A stretch of 64,000 nt of DNA from Hepsetus odoe (taxonomy: Eukaryota > Chordata > Actinopteri > Characiformes > Hepsetidae), in NCBI GenBank assembly GCA_017165825.1, contig CM029384.1, forward strand, positions 23,701,033-23,765,032, written 5' to 3'. How positions within the stretch are numbered: the first letter of the stretch is position 1; every line of letters starts with the position of its first letter. The notes under the pieces were generated by a model. It ran no database searches. It was given only the letters and a program-made list of their open reading frames with translations, and was not told the DNA's origin. Positions 1-12,083 of this stretch are shown here, in pieces. A program made the translations under genes and the position numbers.

Positions 1-301
1 TTTAAATGGGGGGGAAAAAAAAAAAAAAAAAAAGGGACACAATAACTCCTTGTGTAGTTAAAATGAGTAAATCCTTTCATGTTAAGGATTTTAAGACATT
101 TTAGGGTCAAGATTATGCCTTTATTTCCAAAATGAGGGGCTAGATTTGGTCACTCAATGAAAATGGAAAAGGAAAAAAGAAGAAAAATTCATCATTTTCA
201 TCTACAGCGTCAGCTTTATAGTTTCTAACTCCCAATTAATTTGCAACAAGGGCCCATTTTATGACAAGAGTGTGGTCTAATGTGTGAAAAGCGTCTCAGA
301 C

Positions 302-3300
302 CTCTGAAGATGCAGCCATGCTGAGCGGGGTGGTTCCTGGGATGTACCCTTCGTCCTTGTCCTCTTCAGCGGCGCTGCACTCCTCGTCTCTGAAGAACAG
401 CGGCTCATAGTTCTCTTTATGAGGGTCTGCACCTGACATCGGGGTGGAGAAGCAGGGACACTTAAAGCACAAATCACAAAGTCTCAGTTGATTATCTAAA
501 CATGCAGCAAAAGATGCATGCCGACGTACCTGCGGCGATGAGCAGCGCGCTCAGTTTGAGTGAGCCCCGTCCTGCAGCGATGTGGAGAGGGGTGGAGCCG
601 TTATAGGTGACGCTGTCCACTTCAGCCTCACCCTGCACACACCCAACCCAATTACTAAAGGGGCCTGAAGCCACAACATCATCAATAGACACACATTAAT
701 GAATTGACATGTGTTGAAATTTAATTAACGTTACTGAATATAGCTATAACAACACATACATCAAGTTTTTCGTGTGAAATCTTGCCCGGAAACATTCTCA
801 AATGAATATAACGCGAGCGTGCGGCTTCTCACCTCCAGTAGTAGACAGCCTGCGAGAGAGACGTTGTCATGTTCGGTTGCCAGGTGAAGCGGCGTGCGGC
901 CGCAAGTGCGATCCTGGGCCTCTGTACTCGCCCCAGCTTCCAGCAAGGACCTCACGCTGTTCAGACTGTTAGCCAGCACAGCTATGTGCAGGGGACACAG
1001 ACCTAAACAGGCACGGCCAAAAGAGGAGGTTACAACAGCGGCAAAATGAAACAGATTGGTTTAAATCATTACTCCAACAATCGAGTCGGAGGCTTCCACA
1101 CATTCAGATGCATTCGCTGCTATAGTCGGTCAGGTGTGTTTGGGATTATATTGACCATAATGGGAAGAATGAGTGTCTGCTTCTAAAACCGCTGTAACAA
1201 GGAAGATGAGTGTGTGCACGACTACACTGACTTTACAAGGTACGTTATGAGTGTGTGTGTGTTAAATATATTGGTGTGAACAACACTTAAGTAGCTGTGT
1301 TTAGTAGAAAATGAGTGTGTGGTGTGATACTGACTGTGTTGGGGAGAGTCAGAGTGTGTGGGGGATTACAATGACCGTATTGGGTAGAATAGCTCTAAAA
1401 TGACTGTCCTAGGTACAGCATGTGTGTGCAAACTTTGAGTGGAATAGGAGTGTTTTACTCTACAATGGTTCACTGGATACAGAGTGAGTGTGTGCCACTG
1501 TGCGGGGTAGAATACGAGTGTGCGGCACTACGCTGACTGTGATGGACAGAATATGAGCATGTGGCTTTTTTGGGAAGAAGAGTGTGGCTCTAAAATGGCC
1601 GATTATGTAACTGATCATGCTGAACAGATGAGCGTGTGGCGCTCTAGTCATTGTGAGATTGTGCAAATCACACGGTGCCCCATGCTCATATTCAAGCACT
1701 GTCACACACAAAGTGTGGGGCACTTCTTCTAGAACACTGGGTAGATTGGGAGTGTGTGGTACTACCCTGACTGTCTGGGATGAAATATGAGTGTGCTGGG
1801 TTAAGGATTGTGCGACTCTGCTGGATCAAATGTGAGTGTACGATACAAAGCCGGACGGTGAGTGTGCGCGGCGGTGTACCTGCTGTGTTCGGCACGCTGG
1901 TTAATTCCAGCACGGCGCTGTGGCGAAGCAGCACCCGCACCATCTCTCCCTCTTTCTGCTGCGCCGCCAGGTGCAATGCTGTGTTGCCATGGCGATCGGT
2001 GAGCGTGACATCAGCTCCAGCCTCAAGCAAAGCCTCCGCCGCGTCTTTCTGCTGAGTCACCACCGCCAGGTGCAAAGGCGTCTGGGGCACGAGATCAGAC
2101 CCACATCGTCGTTAGCGCAATCTGATGTAATGGAGTAAACAGCTGTGTAATTGTAGGCTTGTTATTGTGAGGTACCTGGTACAAGTCATTCCTCATGTTG
2201 ACAACATCCTCTCCGGGGACGGCGGAAATGACCTGTGCTAGGTTCTTCACTGCATCAGTCTGACTATGGATCACACCCAAGTGCAGGCCTCTGCAGGTAC
2301 ACACACACACACACACACACACAGACTCTTAGTCCACAGCTTGCTACACAGTCGATGTTACACCTTTGTCTACTCAAATAGATGAAGGAAAAAAAAAAAA
2401 AAAAAAAAAAAAAAAACAAGCACAGTATGGTGCAAAAGTTTTGAGAAACCTTTTCGTATCATTTTGAATGTTGAGGAACGGTTCTCCAGGAGGAAGGACG
2501 TTTTTTGTCTCTTGTTTTCAGTGCAATCCCTTTACCTGAGCAGTTTCAGAAGCAGTGTGGGATCATCTCCAAAGAGAACAGAAACAAAAAGGCAGAAAGA
2601 AGAGCTTTGGGTCGTTCTTCAAGAAGCCTGGAGAAGTGCTCCTGAAGATGACTTAAAGAAATGAGCTGGTCTAAGAGAGTTGAGGCTGCGCTGAAGAATG
2701 ACGGTGGTGGTGGTAGCGCATACTGACTTTAAAGCTAGTGAGGTGAATGTTTATCTCCGACAAATTTGTAGCTAAAAATTTTGTAGCATTTCCGTTTATC
2801 TGCCTTCAGGTGCTATCCATGTATTCCAAGACTGCTCGACACAGAAGAATAAATGAATGAATGAATAAATAAATAAATAATCACCATCAGTCATCATGTC
2901 TGGGGATTCCCCACAAAAATCCCTTTTAGTCTGAGACATAGCTTGGCAGACCAACTCCATAGGACTGATTTGGTTTTAATCCTAAACCAGTGAAATGTTC
3001 AATGCGTCCTCTAAAACTGTAGTTGGAGGGGTTCATGTTCAGAAAAGGACCTGTCTGTCTTCCTCTTGTCTGTCCCCAGGCCTAATCTGTGCAGAATGAT
3101 ATGAGAGGGACCGCAGCTCTCAGCTTGGAGGTACCTTTGAGCAAGGTACTTTCCCCGTCACTGCTCCCCGGGCGCTTTCAAAGCTGCCCCCTGCTGCACG
3201 GTGTGTGTCTGTGCATGGGTTAAATGCAGAGGTCCAATTTCGTTGTGGTTCACTGTGTGCTGTGTACTCACGATGACTGGAATGGTCACTTTGACTTTCA

Positions 3301-3447
3301 CTTACGTGTCTCCGTTTTCATCCTGTGTGGCCATTAGGGGGCGCTGTAGAGCCAGCAACCTGCGAGCATCGCCAGTCAATGCATATTCGAACAGAGCATT
3401 TGCGTGTTTCTGTGCCAGTTCAGCTAACCGTGGCTCAAGCTCACACT
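302..3447 (-). CDS. nfkb1: nfkb1 ankyrin repeat domain exons
   Basis: Six exons (3447-3306, 2290-2176, 2081-1880, 1002-833, 632-530, 432-302) encode about residues 497-784. Ankyrin signatures are visible: TPLHLAVVTQQKDAAEALLE, GNTALHLAA, CPLHIAVLANSLNSV, GRTPLHLATEHDN, STPLHIAAGRGS and GTTPLSMAA. This domain masks the nuclear signal and retains Rel dimers in the cytoplasm. The first repeat reads TGLHLGVIH rather than the usual TPLHLA. The last exon ends SSE before a weak GTCTGA donor, where human continues VFDIL. No exon is seen from 1 to 301. Confidence 0.95.
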
Positions 3448-3454
3448 CTGCAGG

Positions 3455-3511
<57 letters not shown>

Positions 3512-6500
3512 AGAGCTGGAGCCCAAGAGTCACGATTAATTGATAATTAAATGCAATAATTAACAAAAACTGCCATTTTTTGGACCAGAAAGGAAAGATA
3601 TGACGTTTATGATTACGGCTACAGACGTGCAACTCCGAGAGAGATTTGAAATCTTATTTAAATTTAAAGTATTTGAAGCTTACCTGCAGAAGTCTGGCAC
3701 TCTTCAGACTCCAGCTCCTCTAAAGGCACACTCCCCTCATTCCTTCCTCCTGCTGCAGTGACTCCAGGCTGGGGGCAATTCCTGGCTGCTCCCCCCGAGC
3801 CAGGATCATCATCTAAATCACTGTCATTATCTTCGTCAGTGTCTTCCACAGGGCCCTGAGTAGCTGCTGGCGATATGAGAGGGAGGTTCTAAAGAAACGG
3901 AGACTAAAATGGTCCACTTTAACTACCAGATTCTTATAGAGCAGTTGAATCAGTTTCTTGAATGTGTGTGTTCGCTAAATAAGTAAGTATTGAAGCAACT
4001 TAAATAAAGCAATTAGACACTCGAGGCTTTGCGTTTCAGTGATTTTCACATGGATGGAGTCCCTCAAACACCTCAAGTCACAGATCCTCAAGTGGCTTAT
4101 TGCATTTACATTTAAAAATGAGCAGCATGCATTCATGATGGAAGAAATGTGCTATAAGAACGTATTCACGCACGCTCACCATGCTTGATGCCGGTCCCTC
4201 CTCCACCCATGGAGGGGGGAAAGCCGTAGCCAGAGTTAAAGTTGTTATAGTTAGTATATCCTTGGAAGTAGTGGCCTGTAAAAAAAAAAACCAAAAAAAA
4301 AAAAACCAAAACAGAAGTTTCTCCCACAGATCCAAATAATGAATGGTGGACTACGTGCGATAGAATGAAATGAATTTTCGCGTACCTCCACCTCCTGCAC
4401 CACTGTGGCCGCCTCCTGCCATCGGACCACCCCCTGGTCCTCTGAACATGCCCCCAGCTCCGCCGGGGCCACCATAGTCTGGAAAATTTGGCAGGGTCTT
4501 CTGCCTCTTCCTCTGAACCTCCTCCTTATCTGCCCACACAACACAACATCACAATTAAATCTCCTCCTTATTGCACACCCAGAGTGAAAGCAAATCTGGC
4601 GGATGGTTATTTAGGCTGAGGATGCTCAGGGAGGACATCGGTTAATCCTCCTTGCTGTTGATAAAGCGCGGGCATTTTTATTGTGGTTTGTGGCAAAGTG
4701 GTTTTCAGGTGAAGGCGGGAGGGGAAGAATTTCCATATATGGTCTTCAGGTAATAGACAGAAGGCTGAAAGATGTGGGTGTTTTTCCATCCAATACCTGG
4801 AGGTGGACAGATAAAGGTACAAGAATGTGTTTGGGTATTTTTGTCCCCTGTGTTCTGTGTGTGATGGATTAAAGACTATTAGGATGAATGTGTGGTAGGG
4901 CTCTATTGGGGTTTGGAGAATTAGTGAGTGGGTGGGAAGTGAAGGGCTCTGTTGAGGAAGTTTGGTACCCACGCTATTTCTTAAAAACGCGCCAAAAAAG
5001 GTTCAAAGGTCAGACCATGAAAATGTTTTTTTTTCTGAAGAAGACTCAACTGAACAACTGAATCATTTCATGTAAATTCAAGGCTTCTCCAACATAACTC
5101 GTGTAAAACTGAGGTCCTTAAAGTTATAAAAATTCATCATCTGTGGGTTGTAATACAGCAGTGGAGAGGGAAGAGTTATGTTGAGGTACCTATGATCTGC
5201 GGGTGGTACGTGAAGGGTTTGGGCTCGCTCGTCTCATTGTCCGATTTCCTCTTGAGTTGGACGAACACCGAGATGGGTTTCTGCAGGTTCTGGTCGCGAT
5301 ACTTTGGAGTTTTAAAGACGATGGCAAACTGAGGGAGAGAAGAGACCAAAAAAATAAAATGACTGTGGTCCTGTGCACTGTTGGCAGCTTATATTCTGAT
5401 CAAATGTATCTTTTTGTAGGGACAACAGATCATCTAGATCTTTCATTATTATTCTGCGACACAGATGCACAGAATGCATCCTGAGGAGCCTCTTTCCCCT
5501 CAGATCGAGCCCTCCTGGCTGGCATAAGGACGAACAACTTAAGGAAAATAGCGGGTTTTGCTTTTTGTGTGGCAGGACAGCTTTTTTTTTTTTTTTTTTT
5601 TTTCAGCGAAACTATGAGAGCAGTGGTTTACCGTGTTTCGCTTCCTGGCCTAAGCACAGCTAAGAGGACAGTGCACGCAAGAACTGGACCATCATATATG
5701 TTGTCTCTGGCCTGCACCAAGATACATGGTTTAGAGGACTGAATACTTTTCACTGAACCAATTGGACTTGTCCAGCTGCACTGACCTCTGGGCTAGGAGC
5801 AGCACAGTACTTCTTTTTTAAAATCAGTAATTAAACTTTGAGCAATAATTGATTGCGGATCTCACAAAACAATGTGCTGGACAGTTTAAAAAGTAGGCCT
5901 CTCCAATAAGATGGATAAGACAGGACATAAGATGCATCCCATTGTAAAGGCCACAAAACAATCTTATGTGTGTAGGCAACTACCTGTCTGTGAACGTCTG
6001 TCGGCGAGAAGTCCCCGAAGGCCTCCCAGGCGATGCCCGTCTCATCATCCTCGTAAAAACGCACCTGTATGTCATCTGCAACCACAAGCAATATCAATAT
6101 CATCATCATCATCATCATCATCACTGGGAAAGCCAAACAGCCTGGGTCATTGAAAAGCAACAACGAAGATGACATCACTTCCTTCTCCAAGCCCACTCCC
6201 TAATTTGAATATCCTGTTAATCGGTATTCAAAGCAATGCTGACTTCCTCGCTGGTTGAGTTCAAGGGACAATAACAGAGGCTCTTTCAGAAATATGCTAC
6301 CATGTTAAGCTGGACAAAGAAACCTGTGAATTCAAAACGACGCGGCACGGCAGCTCCAAATCTAGTATCTATGATCACACGGGACGACCCTCCTGAAGCC
6401 AGTCAAAGAAATTCAAGACAAGAAAATACAAGATCAGAAAAAGATGTGAAAACGTTTGAAAATGCATTCGTAATCGTTTTTTAATAGCTAAACATGAGTA

Positions 6501-9500
6501 GTTTTTCGGTTTTGATGAAAACATCACGAACATACACAGTTACAGGCGTTTCTATTAGTTTGCTCGACATGAAAATTCATCAAAAAGCAAAGAGCAGCTT
6601 GTTAGAAAATACAGAAGAAATATGGAGGTGCAGGGCCCAACAATCTTCCATAAATAGAGAGCGTAGTCGAGGCTGAGGAATTTCAGGTTAAACCAGATTT
6701 TAACGTTAACTTGATTTTGGCTGTTTATGCTTCCTTATGTGGCTCCCAGAGAGAGTGAGAGAGAGTGAGAGAGTGAGAGAGAGAGAGAGAGAGAGAGTGA
6801 GAGAGAGAGCGCAAGAGAGCAAGAGAGCGAGACTGGGACGTTTAGAAAAAGAGGAAAGGCTTGATCTCCAACTTTCCTACTGATTTGCATGTGAGGAGGG
6901 AAATTCCCACCTGCTAGAAATCCAGGCAGGATGGCGTTCCTCCATGAACCCGAAAGAGTTCATCAGATAAAGATAAATGCCAGTGGCTGAAACCAACTTC
7001 TACAGGCTGTTTTCTGCTACTCTTAATTTTGATGTCACATGTTAAATAGCTTGATTAATGTTGACGATCATGATCTCCAATCTGACAAGGACAAGTACCG
7101 TCCCCGTCACTGCTCCCCCGGCGCTTTCAATAGCTGCCCCCTGCTGCACGTGTGTGTATGGCTGAAACGCAGAGGTTGAGTTTCGTTGCGTTGTGCTGTT
7201 TCACAATAACACGGATAGTCACTTTCACTTCACCTTTTCTGTTGCTGCCACAGTAGCAACAAGCCTTTAGGCTTAGAAGAAGATAAAGACAGACTGCAGG
7301 CTAACTAACTGCTTTAGCTGATTCCTGTAGGAAGGTAACGACTAAATCTGTACTGAATCTGGAATAAAACGAGAGCTGTGTATCCTAAACGAGAAGCAAT
7401 TTGCTCGTGATGGAGCTGAACCTTGCATAAGTTGGCAGAAGAGTATGGAGCTTTATAATCCTCACTGCTACCTCTCCAAGCAGACATCCAGCCAAAACAT
7501 CTCTCTTGTTGTCTTTTGGTCGCTACCGGCGCGGACACTACCGTTAAGATCCAATCAGATAGCAGGGGAACTTCTGGAACATTTCAGGTTGGTTCAGACT
7601 TTTAAGGACAGTACATATTCTGATACCCCACTTTGCTGGCTCACCTTTCTGAACTTTATCACAAAGCAGGTAGACCTCCTCCCCTCCGGTCACACATCCT
7701 GCAGTTCGATCCATTCGGACTATTTTCAGATTCGAAGCGTTCGGGGCCTCTGGAAAAAAAAAAATAAAAAAAAAGAAGAAGAAAAAAAGAAAATGAAAAA
7801 GTCCTAACGCTGTTGTTCTCCAACTGTGATGGATGCTTAGCAGACTTTTTTTTAAATTTTATTTTAAGATAGATTGAAAACAAGCACTCTGGGGAGCCCG
7901 ACAGACAGATGGGCTGAAAGAATGACTGTAAGAGAAAAAGAAAGGTGGAAATTGAAAGTGAACATGGTTTCCCTGAGAGGAAGCCATGAAACTAGGCTTA
8001 ACACAGAGAGCAAAATGTAGTTTCATTTCTTCATTTCACGGACTGAAACTCTCATTAGACTAGGGGCATATGCTGGAAGGAACACATTACACTCATTTAT
8101 GCTAATATCTCAGCTCATGTTCCCCCTCCTCCTCACAATGAAGAGCTCGTCACAACACACATACGTACAGTACTGTGAAAAAGTACTGAGCCAACCCTCA
8201 TTTCTACTTATTTTGATTCTATTTTTAACGTTTTGTTAAGGAATGGTTCTCCAGATCTTCTTGAAGGACAGTGTTGTTGTCTCTCATTTTCAGTCCAGTC
8301 TCTGTACCTGAGCAGTTCTCCAGATCTTCCTGAAGGACAGTGTTGTTGTCTCTCATTTTCAGTCCAGTCTCTGTACCTGAACAGTTCTCCAGATCTTCCT
8401 GAAGGACAGTGTTGTTGTCTCTCATGTTCAGTCCAGTCTCTGTACCTGAGCAGTTTGATAGTTCTGTGTTGGTTAATCCACACAGTGATCTACGTCTGAA
8501 CCTTCAAGCAGAACAAAGCGTCTAACTTAAGACATGAAGCAGTGAAGAACCAGGTGCAGATGATTCCAGATGATCAGGTGATTTGTTTACCGCTGATGGT
8601 GAACGTTGAGTGGGTGGAACCCCTTTATCTAGAACCTTGTATGTTTAGACGCTTGGCAGCCTGGAGCACTAAAACATTTGCTCCCGTTTCTTTCATTTAA
8701 TCCTCAATATGATAAAGATTATACAGTCTGACAGGGAACCGTATTTTGCACAAAAAAAGTGATTCCCTATAAAAGGTAAAGAAATGAGGGGTGGCTCTAA
8801 ACCTTTGTACAGTGCAGTATATTTTATACAACAGGAAAAAAAAAAAGAACAAAACCTTTTATCTTCAGAATTTCCCTTTTCATAACAAACAGATTAAAAG
8901 AAATGGGTCATGAATCGTAGCCAATGGAGGGCTTGATTTTTACATTTTCAACAAAACAATAATACTAGTAATAATAATAATAATAATATAGAAACACCCA
9001 CTGCTGTCGTATATTGGCTCAGATATGACCGGGTCCAGTCTGCGGGTGAAGCCGCCCTCACCATCGGGCAGAAAAGCTGTAAACATGAGCCTGACGACGC
9101 TCAGGTCCATGTCTTTGGCCTGCTGACATGCAGCATAGCTGATCAGATTTCTGTGGTGATCTGAAACGAGAACGAGGCAGAAACATTGATGCATTACAGG
9201 GGTCGCTCAAAGAATTTGACTTATGATCTTTCTTTCCCCCCAAAAAATTCTACTTAAACTAATGGCATCAGGCAAAACCCACTCAGCTACACGTTTAAAA
9301 AGCAAGAACAAAGGGTAATTTGTCCCCATTTCCTGTTACATATTCACTTTTAAGAGCCTAATGATACACCTGGCTTGTAAATCAGGATGAGACAGACACA
9401 CGGACACACACACACACACACACACACACACCTGTCAGCTCCCTGGGGATGCGTGTTTCTCCTTGAAAAGAGTCTATTTCCTGGTGGATGACCACTCCGT

Positions 9501-12043
9501 AGTTATAGCCCTGCCTGTAGGCTTCACTCATTCGCTCCTCCAGGGTCTTAGTTACGTTCTTTTTAGTCACGTGCAAGATACCCAAATTGGGAAAACTACA
9601 GAGTGGAAGAACATGATCAAATGATAAGGAGATTCCAGAAACGAAGGCTACATAACCCAAAGAGTTAAGTCACAATAAAATGAAAAAAGGTAGATCAAGG
9701 TGGTGATCAAACTCAGATAACGTGACAGAAGTTGAAGTTCATACATCATATCAGCCTGTCTGGCTCTTTGGAAGCAAAATATAAAGAAATGAACTTTTGC
9801 ACGGTGCTTTACCTAAAAATTACTTCTGCCATTTAGCATGAACTTATTTCCTATATATACACAACCCTAACTCCCCCAATCAGGTATTACTGCTAGCGCT
9901 GTCTTCTGCTTCTTATTAGCAAATGTTCCTCCTAAACCATGCCAGGAAATAGTGGGAAGGTGTGAACCTGATACTGGAGTCTTTAGGCTGGATATCAGCG
10001 ATGCAGACTCCCTTCTCACACTGCTTCCCCACCAGGCTGTGAGCGTGCAGATGGGGCAGCTTGCTGTTGGTCACCAGCTGGACCACAACTCTTGCCGGAC
10101 CTTGATAGTTACAGATCTAAGAAAAAGAAAAACAAAGAAGTGAGTTACAAGGCATTGTTTAACAGTTTATAAGCCATAATTTTCAGTGAGCTCAAACTCC
10201 TGGGTTGAGCAAGAACTTCAGAGCTGAGAAGTTTAAACTGGCTGCAAAAATCTAGAAGATACTGGCATGGCCATCTACTCTATTTTTAATCAGTGTGTCA
10301 GATACCAAAAAAGGATTAAGGTTAAAAAATACACAATTTTGTTCACAAGCCTTGAGCCGTTCCTCAGCTCTTCGAATTTTGCTTCAAGAGCCAGATGTTC
10401 TTGTATTTTTAACATCTTGTTGAGGAACAGCTCTCCAGGCTTCTTGAAGGACAAGTTTTGGCCTCTCATTTTCAGTCCATTCCCTCTACCTGACCAGCTG
10501 AAGACATCATCAGAGCCTGCACGAACCTTTCCAGTGGCTGTCCTTGGACCGGCACACGTCCTGCCGTTTTTTGTAGTTTTTCTGACCCAATATAACCATC
10601 AGTTTTCCCTGCAGATCCTTGCTCTCACCCATTTTTCCTACTTCCAACCGATCAGCTTTAAAAGCTGACTGCCATCTAACACGTCTCACTCCATGACAGG
10701 AGTCACTGTGAGGAGATAACCGCCATTTTTCATTTCAACTATCAGTGGTTTTAATGTTTGGGCTGATTTGTGTACAGTAATATTTGTTTTATTAATACAG
10801 AAACTCATATGAATTCTAAAAATTGGAGCAGAATCCAACGCTAATTCTCTGGCAAGGCTGCACGTTTTTAAAATATGGGTTGCTAAAAAGAGAAAAAAAA
10901 AAAAAAAAATGTAAAAGTTGTGTTTGTAAGTATTCACTAAAATCACAACAGTTTTGACTCATACGCTCTTCGTGGTTAGATGCTGTTTCTATTGGATGTT
11001 CTCACATGTGGTTCAGCAGGCACTTTCGCCAGTCCGATCTGAGTCAGGCAGGTCCCCCAGGTAAAAGTCCCAGGGTGATATCAAAAGAATATCTAACAAT
11101 ATCTAGGAAGAGGGAGGCATTTTCACGATAATACGAAACGTTCCCTTTCAACCAAGAAATGGCGAGGAATAGACATCAGCGAGGCCGCGAAGGGAGGAAG
11201 GTGTGGCCTAGTCGTACGAGTGGCTCATCATAAAGGGCAAATTCTGGGTGAACTTCCTCCAAGTCGTGGGTGACCAACAACACACTCACATGCAAACCAA
11301 AAAGCCCCTAAATGAACCGAGGGAGATCGATTAGTTCTCGGCTAACTCTGCTGCTCGCTGAACTGAAGAGGGCTCTTAATCATCACTGCACAATGACTAG
11401 CAGTTATTTCCATCGATGTCTAAAAACATCGGTGCTCATTAAAGTAGAGATAATTATTCATACCGAGCTCATCCCTGTGAATTCACCACAGGGCTATACA
11501 GACAGACAGGCAGACAGCCAGTTTTCTTTATGTCTTCTGTTTAGGGTTTTGAACTCACCTCAAATTTAAATGAATCATTTCTAACCAAAAACTGTTATTT
11601 CCCAGTAACTATGACACTCATTATCCATCAGTTAGAAGGACATTAGATGGTTTAAACATTTGGAAGGGGAACCACAATTCGGGACACATCGGGTCCCAGA
11701 TTAAACCTGAAAAATGTTGAACTAATAAAACAATAAAATTCGTAACAACTGATATTGAAGTTTTTCATCCTTTAAAGTTGAAATCAGCCGATCTCCTGCT
11801 TCTACCCAGTGACTCGGCGCTTGATGTAGTCGGTTTGAAGGCCGTGGAAAAGCTACTCGGACAACAGGGCCTGAAGGAAGCGCACATTTTCCAAAATTAG
11901 AGTGGGCCTGGTCCTTTGTTGTCAGAACCCTGCTCGATGGTTACGGTGCAGATTTTAGCCTAAATGCTGCGAGAGAAAAGCCCCGGATTGAGTTGCACTA
12001 CACTGCAACAAAAAGAGCATTGTCCGTGTGTGTGTGTGTGTCC

Positions 12044-12083
<40 letters not shown>

